Notes under the pieces: generated by a model
Seen by the model: only the letters and a program-made list of their open reading frames with translations
What the model was told of the DNA's origin: nothing
Database searches by the model: none
Shown here: piece by piece, positions 34,797 to 41,889 of the stretch
Position numbering within the stretch: the stretch's first letter is position 1
Layout: every line of letters begins with the position of its first letter
Program-made: the position numbers and the translations under genes
Origin: Streptomyces sp. D2-8
GTDB taxonomy: Bacteria; Actinomycetota; Actinomycetes; Streptomycetales; Streptomycetaceae
DNA length: 64,000 bases
Reading direction: 5' to 3'
Assembly (NCBI RefSeq): GCF_023184515.1
Contig: NZ_JAAHBP010000023.1
Span: 62,001 to 126,000, forward strand

Positions 34797-35080
34797 CGCG
34801 GGACTCCAGGATGAGGGTGACGACGGGGAACGCGCTCCGGGTGCGCCGGAGGCGGCCCGGCAGAGGCCGGACCACGGGCGCACCGGGTGCGTGAGGAAGT
34901 GCGGGTGTTGGCCGGGCTGCGAAGCGCACACGCCCGGTGCCGCGCCGCGGGCGTGCACACGCCCGGGGTGAACGGCGGGTCCGACCGGCCCTGTCCCGGG
35001 GCCGAGCCGTACTGCGGTACCTGAGGCACCGAACCGACTGCTCCCGCGACAGCCGCGTCACCAGACCGCCGCGAGGAAAT

Positions 35081-35129
35081 GCGAGTGGGTAACTCGCTCG
35101 TCTGAGCTTAACCGGCGGGTAACGAGCGC
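35081..35129. promoter_or_regulatory. GGGTAAC repeats in the divergent promoter region
   Basis: GCGAGT-GGGTA-ACTCGC (35081-35097) is a perfect inverted repeat. A second GGGTAACGAGCGCG follows at 35116-35129, next to TTAACC, giving a weaker palindrome. They lie in the 395-bp region between the divergent dehydrogenase and HEAT-repeat genes. Nothing else in that gap looks coding. A fatty-acid or acyl-CoA responsive repressor site is possible. Confidence 0.4.
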
Positions 35130-35178
35130 GCCAGCCCCCGGGTTTGTGATGTACGTCCCGCGCGGCTCGCGCCGCCCC

Positions 35179-35184
35179 TAACCT
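35179..35184 (+). promoter_or_regulatory. Leaderless -10 element of the HEAT-repeat gene
   Basis: TAACCT lies 7 nt upstream of the ATG at 35192, which has no Shine-Dalgarno. This fits a leaderless transcript. Confidence 0.4.
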
Positions 35185-35191
35185 CTGAGTC

Positions 35192-35767
35192 ATGGACGAA
35201 GAGTTGCGATCACTCACGGAGCGCTTACGGCAGGAGTCGGGGGCGCCGCCCGCGTTCGAGCGGCTCGTGGCGACCGACGACCTCGACGCCCTGGCGGCGG
35301 TGCTGACCGAACCCGGGCAGCACCTGTGGGCGAGGGAGCTGGCCGCGTTCCGGCTGGGACTCGCGCGGGACCTGCGGGCCTTCGAGGCGCTGGTGCTGCT
35401 GCTCAACCACCGCGACCCCCCGCGCTGCGCCTCCGCCGCCCACGCCCTCGCCCGGCTCGGCGACCCGCGTACCGCCCGCGCGGCCGCCGCCCTCGCCACC
35501 AACGAACTGCGCGTGGCCTACGCCCTGCACCCGGTGCGGCTCCTGGTCCAGCTGCGCGCCCCGGAGGCGGTGCCCGCGCTGATCACCACGCTTCAGCGGC
35601 GCCTGCGCCCGCACGACCCGTACCGCCGCGTGGCACTCGCCTGTGTGGACGGGCTCGGCACGCTGGGCGACGCCCGGGCCAGACCCGTCCTGAACGAGGC
35701 CCTCGCGCATCCGGCCCTGGCCGAGGCGGCGGTGCGGGCGCTGGGGCGGATTCCGAAGCAGAGGTGA
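35192..35767 (+). CDS. HEAT-repeat protein
   Basis: A 191-residue all-helical protein with at least four HEAT-type helix pairs: for example the pair around HLWARELAAFRLGLARDLRAFEALVLLL, then RCASAAHALARLGDPRTARAA, then the YRRVALACVDGLGTLGDARARPVL pair and a final LAEAAVRALGRI. Such solenoids bind other proteins. No catalytic motif is present. I know similar short HEAT proteins in Streptomyces but no function. The stop lies 2 bp from the convergent GNAT gene. Confidence 0.85.
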   Translation: MDEELRSLTERLRQESGAPPAFERLVATDDLDALAAVLTEPGQHLWARELAAFRLGLARDLRAFEALVLLLNHRDPPRCASAAHALARLGDPRTARAAAALATNELRVAYALHPVRLLVQLRAPEAVPALITTLQRRLRPHDPYRRVALACVDGLGTLGDARARPVLNEALAHPALAEAAVRALGRIPKQR

Positions 35768-35769
35768 CG

Positions 35770-36297
35770 TCAGCGGGGGAGCGTCCTGGCGTACCGCACC
35801 TCGGGGACCGCGACCCCGTCCACCTCGAAGGGCTCCTCGGCGCCGTCCGCCCGGAAGCCGGCCCGTTCGTAGAAGCGGCGGGCCCGGTCGTTCCCCTTGA
35901 GCACCCACAGCAGGAGACGGCCGTGGCCCGCGGCGGTGCAGCGCGTGACGGACTCCGTGAGCAGCGTCCGCCCGACGCCTTGCCCCACCTGGTCCGGATG
36001 GACGTAGATGGCGTACAACTCGGCGTCTCCGGTGACGACTTCGCCGTCCCGGTACGGGCCGTGGCACACCCAGCCGACGATCTCGCCGCCGGTGTCCTCG
36101 GCGACCAGGTTCACCACACTGTCGTCGCCCTGCGAGAGGTACGTACGACGGTGCTCGGCGTCTTCCTCGACGCTGAGCCCGTCGAGGTACGACTGCGGGA
36201 TCAGGCCCTGGTAGGCGCTCTGCCATCCCCGGGTGCGGATCTCCGCGACGCGGTCGCAGTCGGCGAGTGTCATCTCCCGAACGCGCAGGCCGCTCAT
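35770..36297 (-). CDS. GNAT family N-acetyltransferase
   Basis: A 175-residue single GNAT domain. The acetyl-CoA pyrophosphate loop is VGQGVGRTLL, preceded by the strand LYAIYVHP and followed by NDRARRFYERAGFRAD, the usual C-terminal GNAT block. The substrate is unknown. Its start overlaps the stop of the RidA gene (ATGA), so the two are translated together. Confidence 0.88.
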   Translation of the reverse strand: MSGLRVREMTLADCDRVAEIRTRGWQSAYQGLIPQSYLDGLSVEEDAEHRRTYLSQGDDSVVNLVAEDTGGEIVGWVCHGPYRDGEVVTGDAELYAIYVHPDQVGQGVGRTLLTESVTRCTAAGHGRLLLWVLKGNDRARRFYERAGFRADGAEEPFEVDGVAVPEVRYARTLPR

Positions 36298-36725
36298 TCC
36301 GGCACCACCGCGAACGCCTCGACCTCCAGCAGGAACTCCGGCCGGACCAGGGCGGCGACCGGCACCGCCGAAGCGGCCGGCAGCCGGTCGTCGGGTATGT
36401 GCTCGGCGCGGGCCGCGCGGATGGCGGGCATGTGGGCCATGTCCGTGACGAAGTAGGTGAGTTTGACGACGTCGTCGAAGGTCGCACCGGCGGCCGCCAG
36501 GCAGCGTCGGAGATTCTCGAAGACCTGGCGCGCCTGCGTCGCAGGGTCGCCCTCGCCGACCAGCCGGCTGCGCTCGTCGAGCGCGAGCTGGCCGGAGATC
36601 GCCACGAAACGGCCCGTGCCGATGACGATGGGGGTGCCCCCTGCTCGAGCGAAGTCGAGAGCTTGGGGGAGGCTGTACTGGGCCGTGGCCGCGACGCCGG
36701 CGGGGATCCTCGTCAGCTCACTCAT
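36294..36725 (-). CDS. RidA family deaminase with an inserted repeat
   Basis: A 143-residue RidA/YjgF/UK114 protein. The family removes reactive enamine and imine intermediates. The core is intact: FVAISGQLALDE, ARQVFENLRRCLAAAGATFDDVVKLTYFVTD and RPEFLLEVEAFAVV, including the active-site Arg. Near the N-terminus, about 14 residues (LPQALDFARAGGTP) separate AQYS from VIGTGRF, where relatives run almost directly on. That stretch is encoded by a palindromic repeat typical of Streptomyces intergenic regions, so the gene has absorbed a repeat in frame. It may have altered folding or be tolerated as a loop. Confidence 0.88.
   Translation of the reverse strand: MSELTRIPAGVAATAQYSLPQALDFARAGGTPIVIGTGRFVAISGQLALDERSRLVGEGDPATQARQVFENLRRCLAAAGATFDDVVKLTYFVTDMAHMPAIRAARAEHIPDDRLPAASAVPVAALVRPEFLLEVEAFAVVPE
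36637..36669. repeat. Streptomyces palindromic repeat inside RidA
   Basis: The core runs from CCCCC (36637-36641) to GGGGG (36665-36669), with an inner pair GCTCGA/TCGAGA-GC around GCGAAG. Read on the minus strand it contains GACTTCGCTCGAGCAGGGGG, which I recognise as a common imperfect palindrome scattered between Streptomyces genes. Here it lies within a coding region and keeps the frame (about 42 bp added). I saw no second copy in this window. Confidence 0.7.
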
Positions 36726-36782
36726 GGGTCCATGGTGGACCATGGGACTGACAGCGCCCGCCCCCGACGGATCGTCAGCCGT

Positions 36783-38378
36783 TCAGTGACGGAACCCGAG
36801 CAGGCCGTGCAGCGCCGAACCGTTCGAGGAGGCCGACGCCCCGCGTGCCGAAGGCGAAGCCGTGGCCGCCGCGGGCTTCGGGTCGGGCAGCGCCTCGCAC
36901 ACCGCGTCCGCCTCCCCATAGCCGCGCGGCACCGTGCCGTCCGTCAGGTACGCCGCCAGATGCTTGTCCAGGCAGGCGTTGCCGCTCAGCGTGATGCCGT
37001 GGTTGCCGCCGCCCTCCTCGACCACCAGGCTGGAACGGGCCAGCAGACGGTGCACGGTGACACCGCCCTCGTACGGCGTGGCCGCGTCGCCGGTCGCCTG
37101 GAACAGCAGGACCGGCGGCAGTTTGCCGTTGGCCACGTTCACCGGGCGCAGCGAGTCCGTCGGCCAGAACGCGCACGGCGCGTTGTACCAGGCGTTGTTC
37201 CAGGTCATGAACGGCGCCTTCTCGTACACCGCCCAGTTGTCCTTGCGCCACTGCCGCCAGTCGCGCGGCCAGCCGGCGTCCCGGCACTGCACCGAGGTGT
37301 AGACGCTGTAGCCGTTGTCGCCGGAGGCGTCGACCGCGCCGAAGTTCTCGTACGCCTCGACCAGCGGCTCGGGGTCCTTGTCGTTCACGTACGCCGCGAA
37401 CGCCTCCGCCAGGCTCGGCCAGTAGCCGTTGTAGTAGCCGCCCGGGATGAAGGTGTCCTCCAGCTCCGAGGCGCCCACCGTGCCGTCCGCCGGCTTCTCG
37501 GCGAGGGCGGCGCGCATCGCGTACCACTTCGCCTCGATCTTCTCCGGGTCGGTGCCGAGCTTGTAGGTCGCGTCGTGGCGGGCGACCCAGGCGAGGAAGG
37601 CGCGGTGGCGGTCGTTGAAGGCCACGTCCTGGTTGAGGTTGGCCTCGTACCAGACGTCGGTCGGGTCGGCGACGGAGTCCAGGACCAGGCGCCGGACCCG
37701 CTCCGGGAAGAGCCTGGCGTAGACCGCGCCCAGGTAGGTGCCGTACGAGTAGCCGAAGTAGTTGATCTTCTTCGCGCCCAGGGCCTGCCGGATCGCGTCC
37801 ATGTCGCGCACGGCGCTGGTGGTGTTGATGTACGGCAGGAGATGCGCGTACTTCTTGCCGCAGGCGGCGGCGAAGGACCTGGCGCGGTCGAGGTTGGCCT
37901 TCTCGATCGCGGGCGTCGCCGGCAGGGAGTTCGGGCGGACCGGGTCGAAGTGGCCCGGCTTGCAGTCCAGGGCGGGCTTGCTCGCTCCCACGCCGCGCGG
38001 GTCGAAGCCGATGACGTCGTACTGGGCCGCGACCTTCGCGGGCAGCGAGGAGGCGACGAACCCGGCGAGCGTCAGCCCACTGCCGCCGGGACCGCCGGGG
38101 TTGACCAGCAGCGGGCCCTGGTAGGTCCGGGCGGTGTGCGGGACGCGGGACAGGGCGAGGGTGATCTTCTCCCCGTGCGGCCTGCGGTGGTCGAGCGGCA
38201 CCTTCAGGGACGCGCACTGGAGCGTCGGGTAGTTCTCGGTGGCGCAGCTCTTCCAGGTGAGCTTCGCGGTCTGCGTGGTGTTCGCGGTGCTGGGTGCGCT
38301 CGCCTCGGCGGGAACGGCCGTGAAGGTCCCGGCCATGACGACGGCGGCGCCGCACAGTGCGACTGCGCGTTTTCTCAT
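36783..38378 (-). CDS. Secreted alpha/beta hydrolase, tripeptidyl-aminopeptidase type
   Basis: A 531-residue exported hydrolase. A Sec signal (MRKRAVALCGAAVVMAGTF, cleaved near AEASA) precedes LLVNPGGPGGSG (oxyanion region), the nucleophile elbow GYSYGTYLG, and a C-terminal TAP-like domain with the acid in FQATGDAATP and the base in GGGNHGITL. This is the streptomycete tripeptidyl-aminopeptidase (Tap/SlpD-like) layout, removing tripeptides from secreted proteins. GGGAGGA lies before the ATG. Four or more Cys residues could form disulfides. Confidence 0.9.
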   Translation of the reverse strand: MRKRAVALCGAAVVMAGTFTAVPAEASAPSTANTTQTAKLTWKSCATENYPTLQCASLKVPLDHRRPHGEKITLALSRVPHTARTYQGPLLVNPGGPGGSGLTLAGFVASSLPAKVAAQYDVIGFDPRGVGASKPALDCKPGHFDPVRPNSLPATPAIEKANLDRARSFAAACGKKYAHLLPYINTTSAVRDMDAIRQALGAKKINYFGYSYGTYLGAVYARLFPERVRRLVLDSVADPTDVWYEANLNQDVAFNDRHRAFLAWVARHDATYKLGTDPEKIEAKWYAMRAALAEKPADGTVGASELEDTFIPGGYYNGYWPSLAEAFAAYVNDKDPEPLVEAYENFGAVDASGDNGYSVYTSVQCRDAGWPRDWRQWRKDNWAVYEKAPFMTWNNAWYNAPCAFWPTDSLRPVNVANGKLPPVLLFQATGDAATPYEGGVTVHRLLARSSLVVEEGGGNHGITLSGNACLDKHLAAYLTDGTVPRGYGEADAVCEALPDPKPAAATASPSARGASASSNGSALHGLLGFRH

Positions 38379-38940
38379 GGAGTCCTCCCAGGACGGCGGG
38401 ATGTCGGACCGCGAGGGGCACCGTCCTCGCCGCATCGTCCCGGAAACCGGTCCCGGAAGAACTCATTCCGTCAAACTCATGACCCAATTGGATCTTCGGA
38501 TGCGCTCGAATGCTCGCAAACGGGCGCTGGTCTGTGCGTCTAGGACTGCTTCATTGGCTTCAGCTAGCGCCGGGGCGAAGAAGCGCTCTGAGGGGCCGTC
38601 ATAGAGTCCGGTACGCCGGTCTGGAGTCCGACCGACGGAACCCGGCGCGACGCAGAAGTGTTCTGGTCAGTGGTGCTGTCAGCATGGCACGCCACCATCA
38701 ACGAGAAGAAATTCAAGCCGAGATAACGCTCCCGGCCGTTCGGGTCCACGGCACGCACCTGCCGCACCGGCGTCCACGCCGTAAGGAGTGCCGTCGGGCA
38801 CAGCGCCCCTGTCACCGCGTAGCCGGTTGTCGTCGTCAGCCGGAACGCGGTGGACGCGCCGATACCATGGGGTCCGGGCCGCAGGCCCAGCACGATCGCC
38901 GTCGTGCGGAGTACGAGGACCGGTCTGGCCACATCCACAG
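38379..38940. other. Intergenic or decayed stretch
   Basis: About 560 bases without a gene I can support. A minus-strand frame of 124 codons (38564-38938) is open but has no ribosome binding site or recognisable domain. GC content and codon pattern differ from the flanks. With the remnants that follow it appears to be part of a decayed region. Confidence 0.4.
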
Positions 38941-39522
38941 CGATTCGGCCTCAATCGCTTGCGTACCCGCACCGGCAGAAGAGACGCGATTTTGTGGCTG
39001 ACCGTGGGAATCTTCCTCGGCGTCCCTGGAGCGCTGATCGGCGACATGGCCGGTCTCGCGGGGGGTGCCGTCGGCGGCGCAGTCGTCTCCCTCACCTTGG
39101 CCGTGACGAGAACGGATACCGATCCGGTTATGAAGCCGCAAGACTCGGTGAGCGGAGACGCATTGGGAGGGGCTCTTTACGCGGCAGCCTTCGGCATCGC
39201 GTCTTTTCTTGCCCTGAACGGCATGGGAAGACTGTCCGAGATGGTCACCATCGCAGTTCTCGCTGGATTGGCAGTCGGTTCCGCGGCTCGATTCACCAAC
39301 GGATTCCTTGTCACCCCGAAAAACGAGGCAGGGCGGGCCACGCTTCGGTACGTCGCCTTTCTGCTCTGCTCGCGCAGGCAACTCCCCTGGCGGCTGGGAA
39401 GGTTTCTCGACGACTGCTATCGGCTGGTCTTGCTGCGTACAGTCGGCACCGCTTGGCAGTTCAGGCACATCGAGTTGCAGGAACACCTTGCCGATCGAGC
39501 CGACCCGCCCTCGTCACGGTGA
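38941..39522 (+). pseudogene. C-terminal remnant of a NACHT-type membrane protein
   Basis: About 194 codons remain without a proper start. The fragment has Gly/Ala-rich hydrophobic helices (ALIGDMAGLAGGAVGGAVVS; FGIASFLALNGM) and ends with LRYVAFLLCSRRQLPWRLGRFL ... WQFRHIELQEHLA. I recognise that end as the C-terminus of large Streptomyces NACHT/STAND NTPases with a membrane section. The NTPase half is missing. Codon use is less G/C-biased than in neighbours, as expected for an acquired, decaying gene. Some NACHT proteins act in antiphage defence, but this fragment cannot. Confidence 0.65.
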
Positions 39523-39720
39523 TTCCAGCGAAACGCCCCTCGCACCTACTGCTCCCCGCGTGATGCGTCATCGGGCACAGATGCCCGTGTCGCCGTTCCG
39601 TGAACCGTGACCCCTATCCCGGCCCGTTCGCCACCCCGGTGGTTCGGCGCCACATGTCATCGGCGTCCTTCCATACCCGGCGCCGATGCAGCCGAACGGA
39701 CCGAGGGAGGGGAGGCGGCG

Positions 39721-41010
39721 TCATTCGCCCAGCTGCCGGTGGGCGAAGACGATGTCGCGCACGCATACGACGGAGGCCGGCTCGATGCGGGCCAAGACGG
39801 GCAGCACGTGGTACCAGCCGTCGCTGGCGAGCGCGTCGACAACGAAGGACGCCGCCTCTTGGACTGTGTGTGCCGTGTCCGCAGGTATCTGAGACTGGGC
39901 GAGGCCCGGAACGTCCGGGCGAAGGCAGTGCTGGTGGATTCGGAGACGGATCTGGGCTGCGGGCGCGCCGGTGAGGTAGCCGGCCACGTCGGCGAACGCC
40001 GCGGACCGGTCGTGGGGAACGTTGAGACCGTTCGCGCAGCGGCGGGCGCCATCAAGGTCGCCGAACGCGGCGTGTGCGACGGCCACGGCTGCGGTCGGCA
40101 GTTCCCACGGGGGCACGCTCGTCCTGCTCTCCTCCCACCGTGTCAGTGTCTGCCCGGCCTGCTCGCGCTGCCCGGGGGCATTGAGGAGGAGGACGAGGAA
40201 ATCCTCCGCATCCAGCGGTGTGCGTGTCTCCTTCAGTTGTTCCCATGTGCGGTCGACGGCGTCGCGGAGGCGTTCGGCGCAGGCCGCATCCGTGTCCTGG
40301 AGAGCGGCGAGGAGTTCGGCAAGATCGGCGATGCGCCCGCCCGGCCCCCGCGGGGAGGTGCTGGCCAGGAGCAGTTCCCGCTGGTGGTCGATGATGCCGG
40401 CTGCAGCGGCCGGGGCGTGGGAGCGCAGCCCGGCCGCCACGGCGACGAGCGCGCGTTGCCTCCTGTCGCTGTCCGGGCCGTCGGTGTCCTGCACGATGGA
40501 AAGGGCTCGCGGGCCCTCGCCGGCATACGACAGGGCTTGTGTGGCGGCGGCCCGCGCATCGCTGACGTCGCGCCCCTGGCGCGCCGTCGCGGACGGAGAA
40601 GGTCTCGGCGCCCTTGAGCGTCCTCGTGCGGTCGGCGGCCTCGTCGGCCAGCCGCCGACCGTCGGGGAGATGCCCGGCGGCAGCTGCGACGGCGGCACCC
40701 GCCAGCGCCTGGACCTGGTGGGCGGGGTTGTGCAGGCTGCGGGCCAGGTGCGCGCCGTCGGCGTGGTGCCCGATCGCGGCGAGTGCCGTGCACAGGGTGA
40801 TCAGCCACGTCTCGTGCGGCCGGGCGGCGTGGGGGAGGCTTCGAGTGAATCCAGGGCCTGGTGCAGCCGGCGGCTCGCTTCCTGGGCCGGCCGGTTGTGC
40901 TGCGCGAGGCCGCAGGCCTGCTCGGCCAGTGCTTCAGCGGAGGGGTGCTCGACCGGGGAGCGGGGGTCCGCGGCGATCACTGCGTGCGCCCCGTCGCGGA
41001 CGTCCCTGCC
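39721..41010 (-). pseudogene. Frameshifted helical-repeat (TPR-like) protein gene
   Basis: Coding potential continues through three frames. About 41010-40801 reads FLGRDVRDGAHAVIAAD ... ALAEQACGLAQ and meets a TGA at 40801-40803. About 40815-40590 reads TWLITLCTALAAIGHHADGA ... ALAGAAVAAAAG. The rest, to 39721, reads DARAAATQALSYAGEGPRAL and onward for about 290 codons. The repeated A-G-x-x-x-x-A pattern is that of TPR-like solenoids found in large Streptomyces proteins. At least two frameshifts (near 40803-40820 and 40575-40605) make it a pseudogene, or reflect sequencing errors. No start codon survives at the 5' end. Confidence 0.6.
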
Positions 41011-41023
41011 GAGGAAGGTGTGC

Positions 41024-41119
41024 CGTGTCGAAGGTACGCGTGGTCACCGCGTCCGCGCCGAACAGCGCGGCATCGGCCCGGCTGTGTTCGGAGTCCACTG
41101 TGAGGTTCTCCCAGCGCAT
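41024..41119 (-). pseudogene. First 32 codons of an Rv2578c-type radical SAM gene
   Basis: MRWENLTVDSEHSRADAALF followed by GADAVTTRTFDT matches, from memory, the N-terminus of actinobacterial Rv2578c-family (SplB-like) radical SAM proteins. In relatives the chain continues with the CxxxCxxC cluster region; here homology stops at codon 32 and the frame runs into the remains of a different gene. The start is fully equipped, with GAGGAGG upstream of the ATG and a LexA-like box at 41152. So a deletion removed nearly the whole gene while leaving its control region. Confidence 0.6.
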
Positions 41120-41151
41120 GACGCCTCCTCGGTAGCACTGACCATAAAATA

Positions 41152-41163
41152 GAACACATGTTC
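41152..41163. promoter_or_regulatory. LexA (SOS) box
   Basis: GAAC-ACAT-GTTC is a perfect match to the actinobacterial/Bacillus-type LexA core GAAC-N4-GTTC. It lies 33 bp upstream of the truncated radical SAM start, next to TATTTT that could be the -10 on the minus strand. A second palindrome CGAACGTGTTCG (41188-41199) has the wrong spacing for LexA. Confidence 0.65.
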
Positions 41164-41289
41164 CCTTGATCGTGCGAGGGTGTTTTCCGAACGTGTTCGA
41201 CCGAGTTGCGTCACCCCGATTTGGGCGGCCGGGCGGCGGGGTGGTTGGCTTGCCCCGACCCCCGAGCAACCAGGTCCTGGAGGAAAGCG

Positions 41290-41733
41290 ATGGCGCAGGT
41301 CGAGGCCACTACGGAGCGGATCGTCGCGGCGGACGCGGAGACGGTGTTCGACGCCCTCGCCGACTACAGCGGCACGCGCGCGAAGCTGCTGCCCGAGCAG
41401 TTCAGCGAGTACGAGGTCCGGGAGGGCGGCGACGGCGAGGGCACCCTCGTCCACTGGAAGCTCCAGGCCACCAGCAAGCGCGTGCGCGACTGCCTCCTGG
41501 AGGTCGGCGAGCCCACCGACGGCGAACTGGTCGAGAAGGACCGCAACTCCTCCATGGTCACCACCTGGCGGGTCACCCCGGCCGGCGAGGGCAAGTCCCG
41601 GGTCGTCGTGACCACGACGTGGACCGGCGCCGGCGGCATCGGCGGCTTCTTCGAGAAGACCTTCGCGCCCAAGGGTCTCGGCCGGATCTACGACGCGATG
41701 CTCGCCAAGCTCGCCGCCGAGGTCGAGAAGTAA
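41290..41733 (+). CDS. SRPBCC (START-like) family protein
   Basis: A 147-residue helix-grip protein of the SRPBCC/polyketide-cyclase-like superfamily, which forms a deep hydrophobic ligand cavity. The N-terminal TTERIVAADAETVFDALADY and the long C-terminal helix (GRIYDAMLAKLAAEVEK) are typical. No catalytic residue can be assigned. GGAGG lies 7 nt before the ATG. It is divergent from the truncated radical SAM gene and ends at a hairpin. Confidence 0.85.
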   Translation: MAQVEATTERIVAADAETVFDALADYSGTRAKLLPEQFSEYEVREGGDGEGTLVHWKLQATSKRVRDCLLEVGEPTDGELVEKDRNSSMVTTWRVTPAGEGKSRVVVTTTWTGAGGIGGFFEKTFAPKGLGRIYDAMLAKLAAEVEK

Positions 41734-41757
41734 CCCGTCCCAAGACGCAAACCACCA

Positions 41758-41774
41758 GGGGGCGTTGCGCCCCT
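41758..41774 (+). terminator. Hairpin after the SRPBCC gene
   Basis: GGGGCG-TTG-CGCCCC (41759-41773), 25 bp after the stop, is a compact candidate terminator. The rest of the 156-bp gap before the exporter gene should hold its promoter; I see no convincing boxes. Confidence 0.5.
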
Positions 41775-41889
41775 CACCGGTTCGAGTGATCTCCGTACGG
41801 CTCGCTCCTGTGCCGTAACTCGTCGCGCTTGCTCGTAGTTGTCGCTTTTACGCGGGAATTGTGCGGCAGCGCGACGAGGGGAGCGGTGA

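Noticed and set aside
38564..38938. A 124-codon minus-strand ORF before the NACHT remnant
   Set aside because: No ribosome binding site, recognisable domain or gene-like codon bias.
41188..41199. Second LexA box CGAACGTGTTCG
   Set aside because: The half-sites are separated by 2 bp rather than the 4 bp required for the GAAC-N4-GTTC box.
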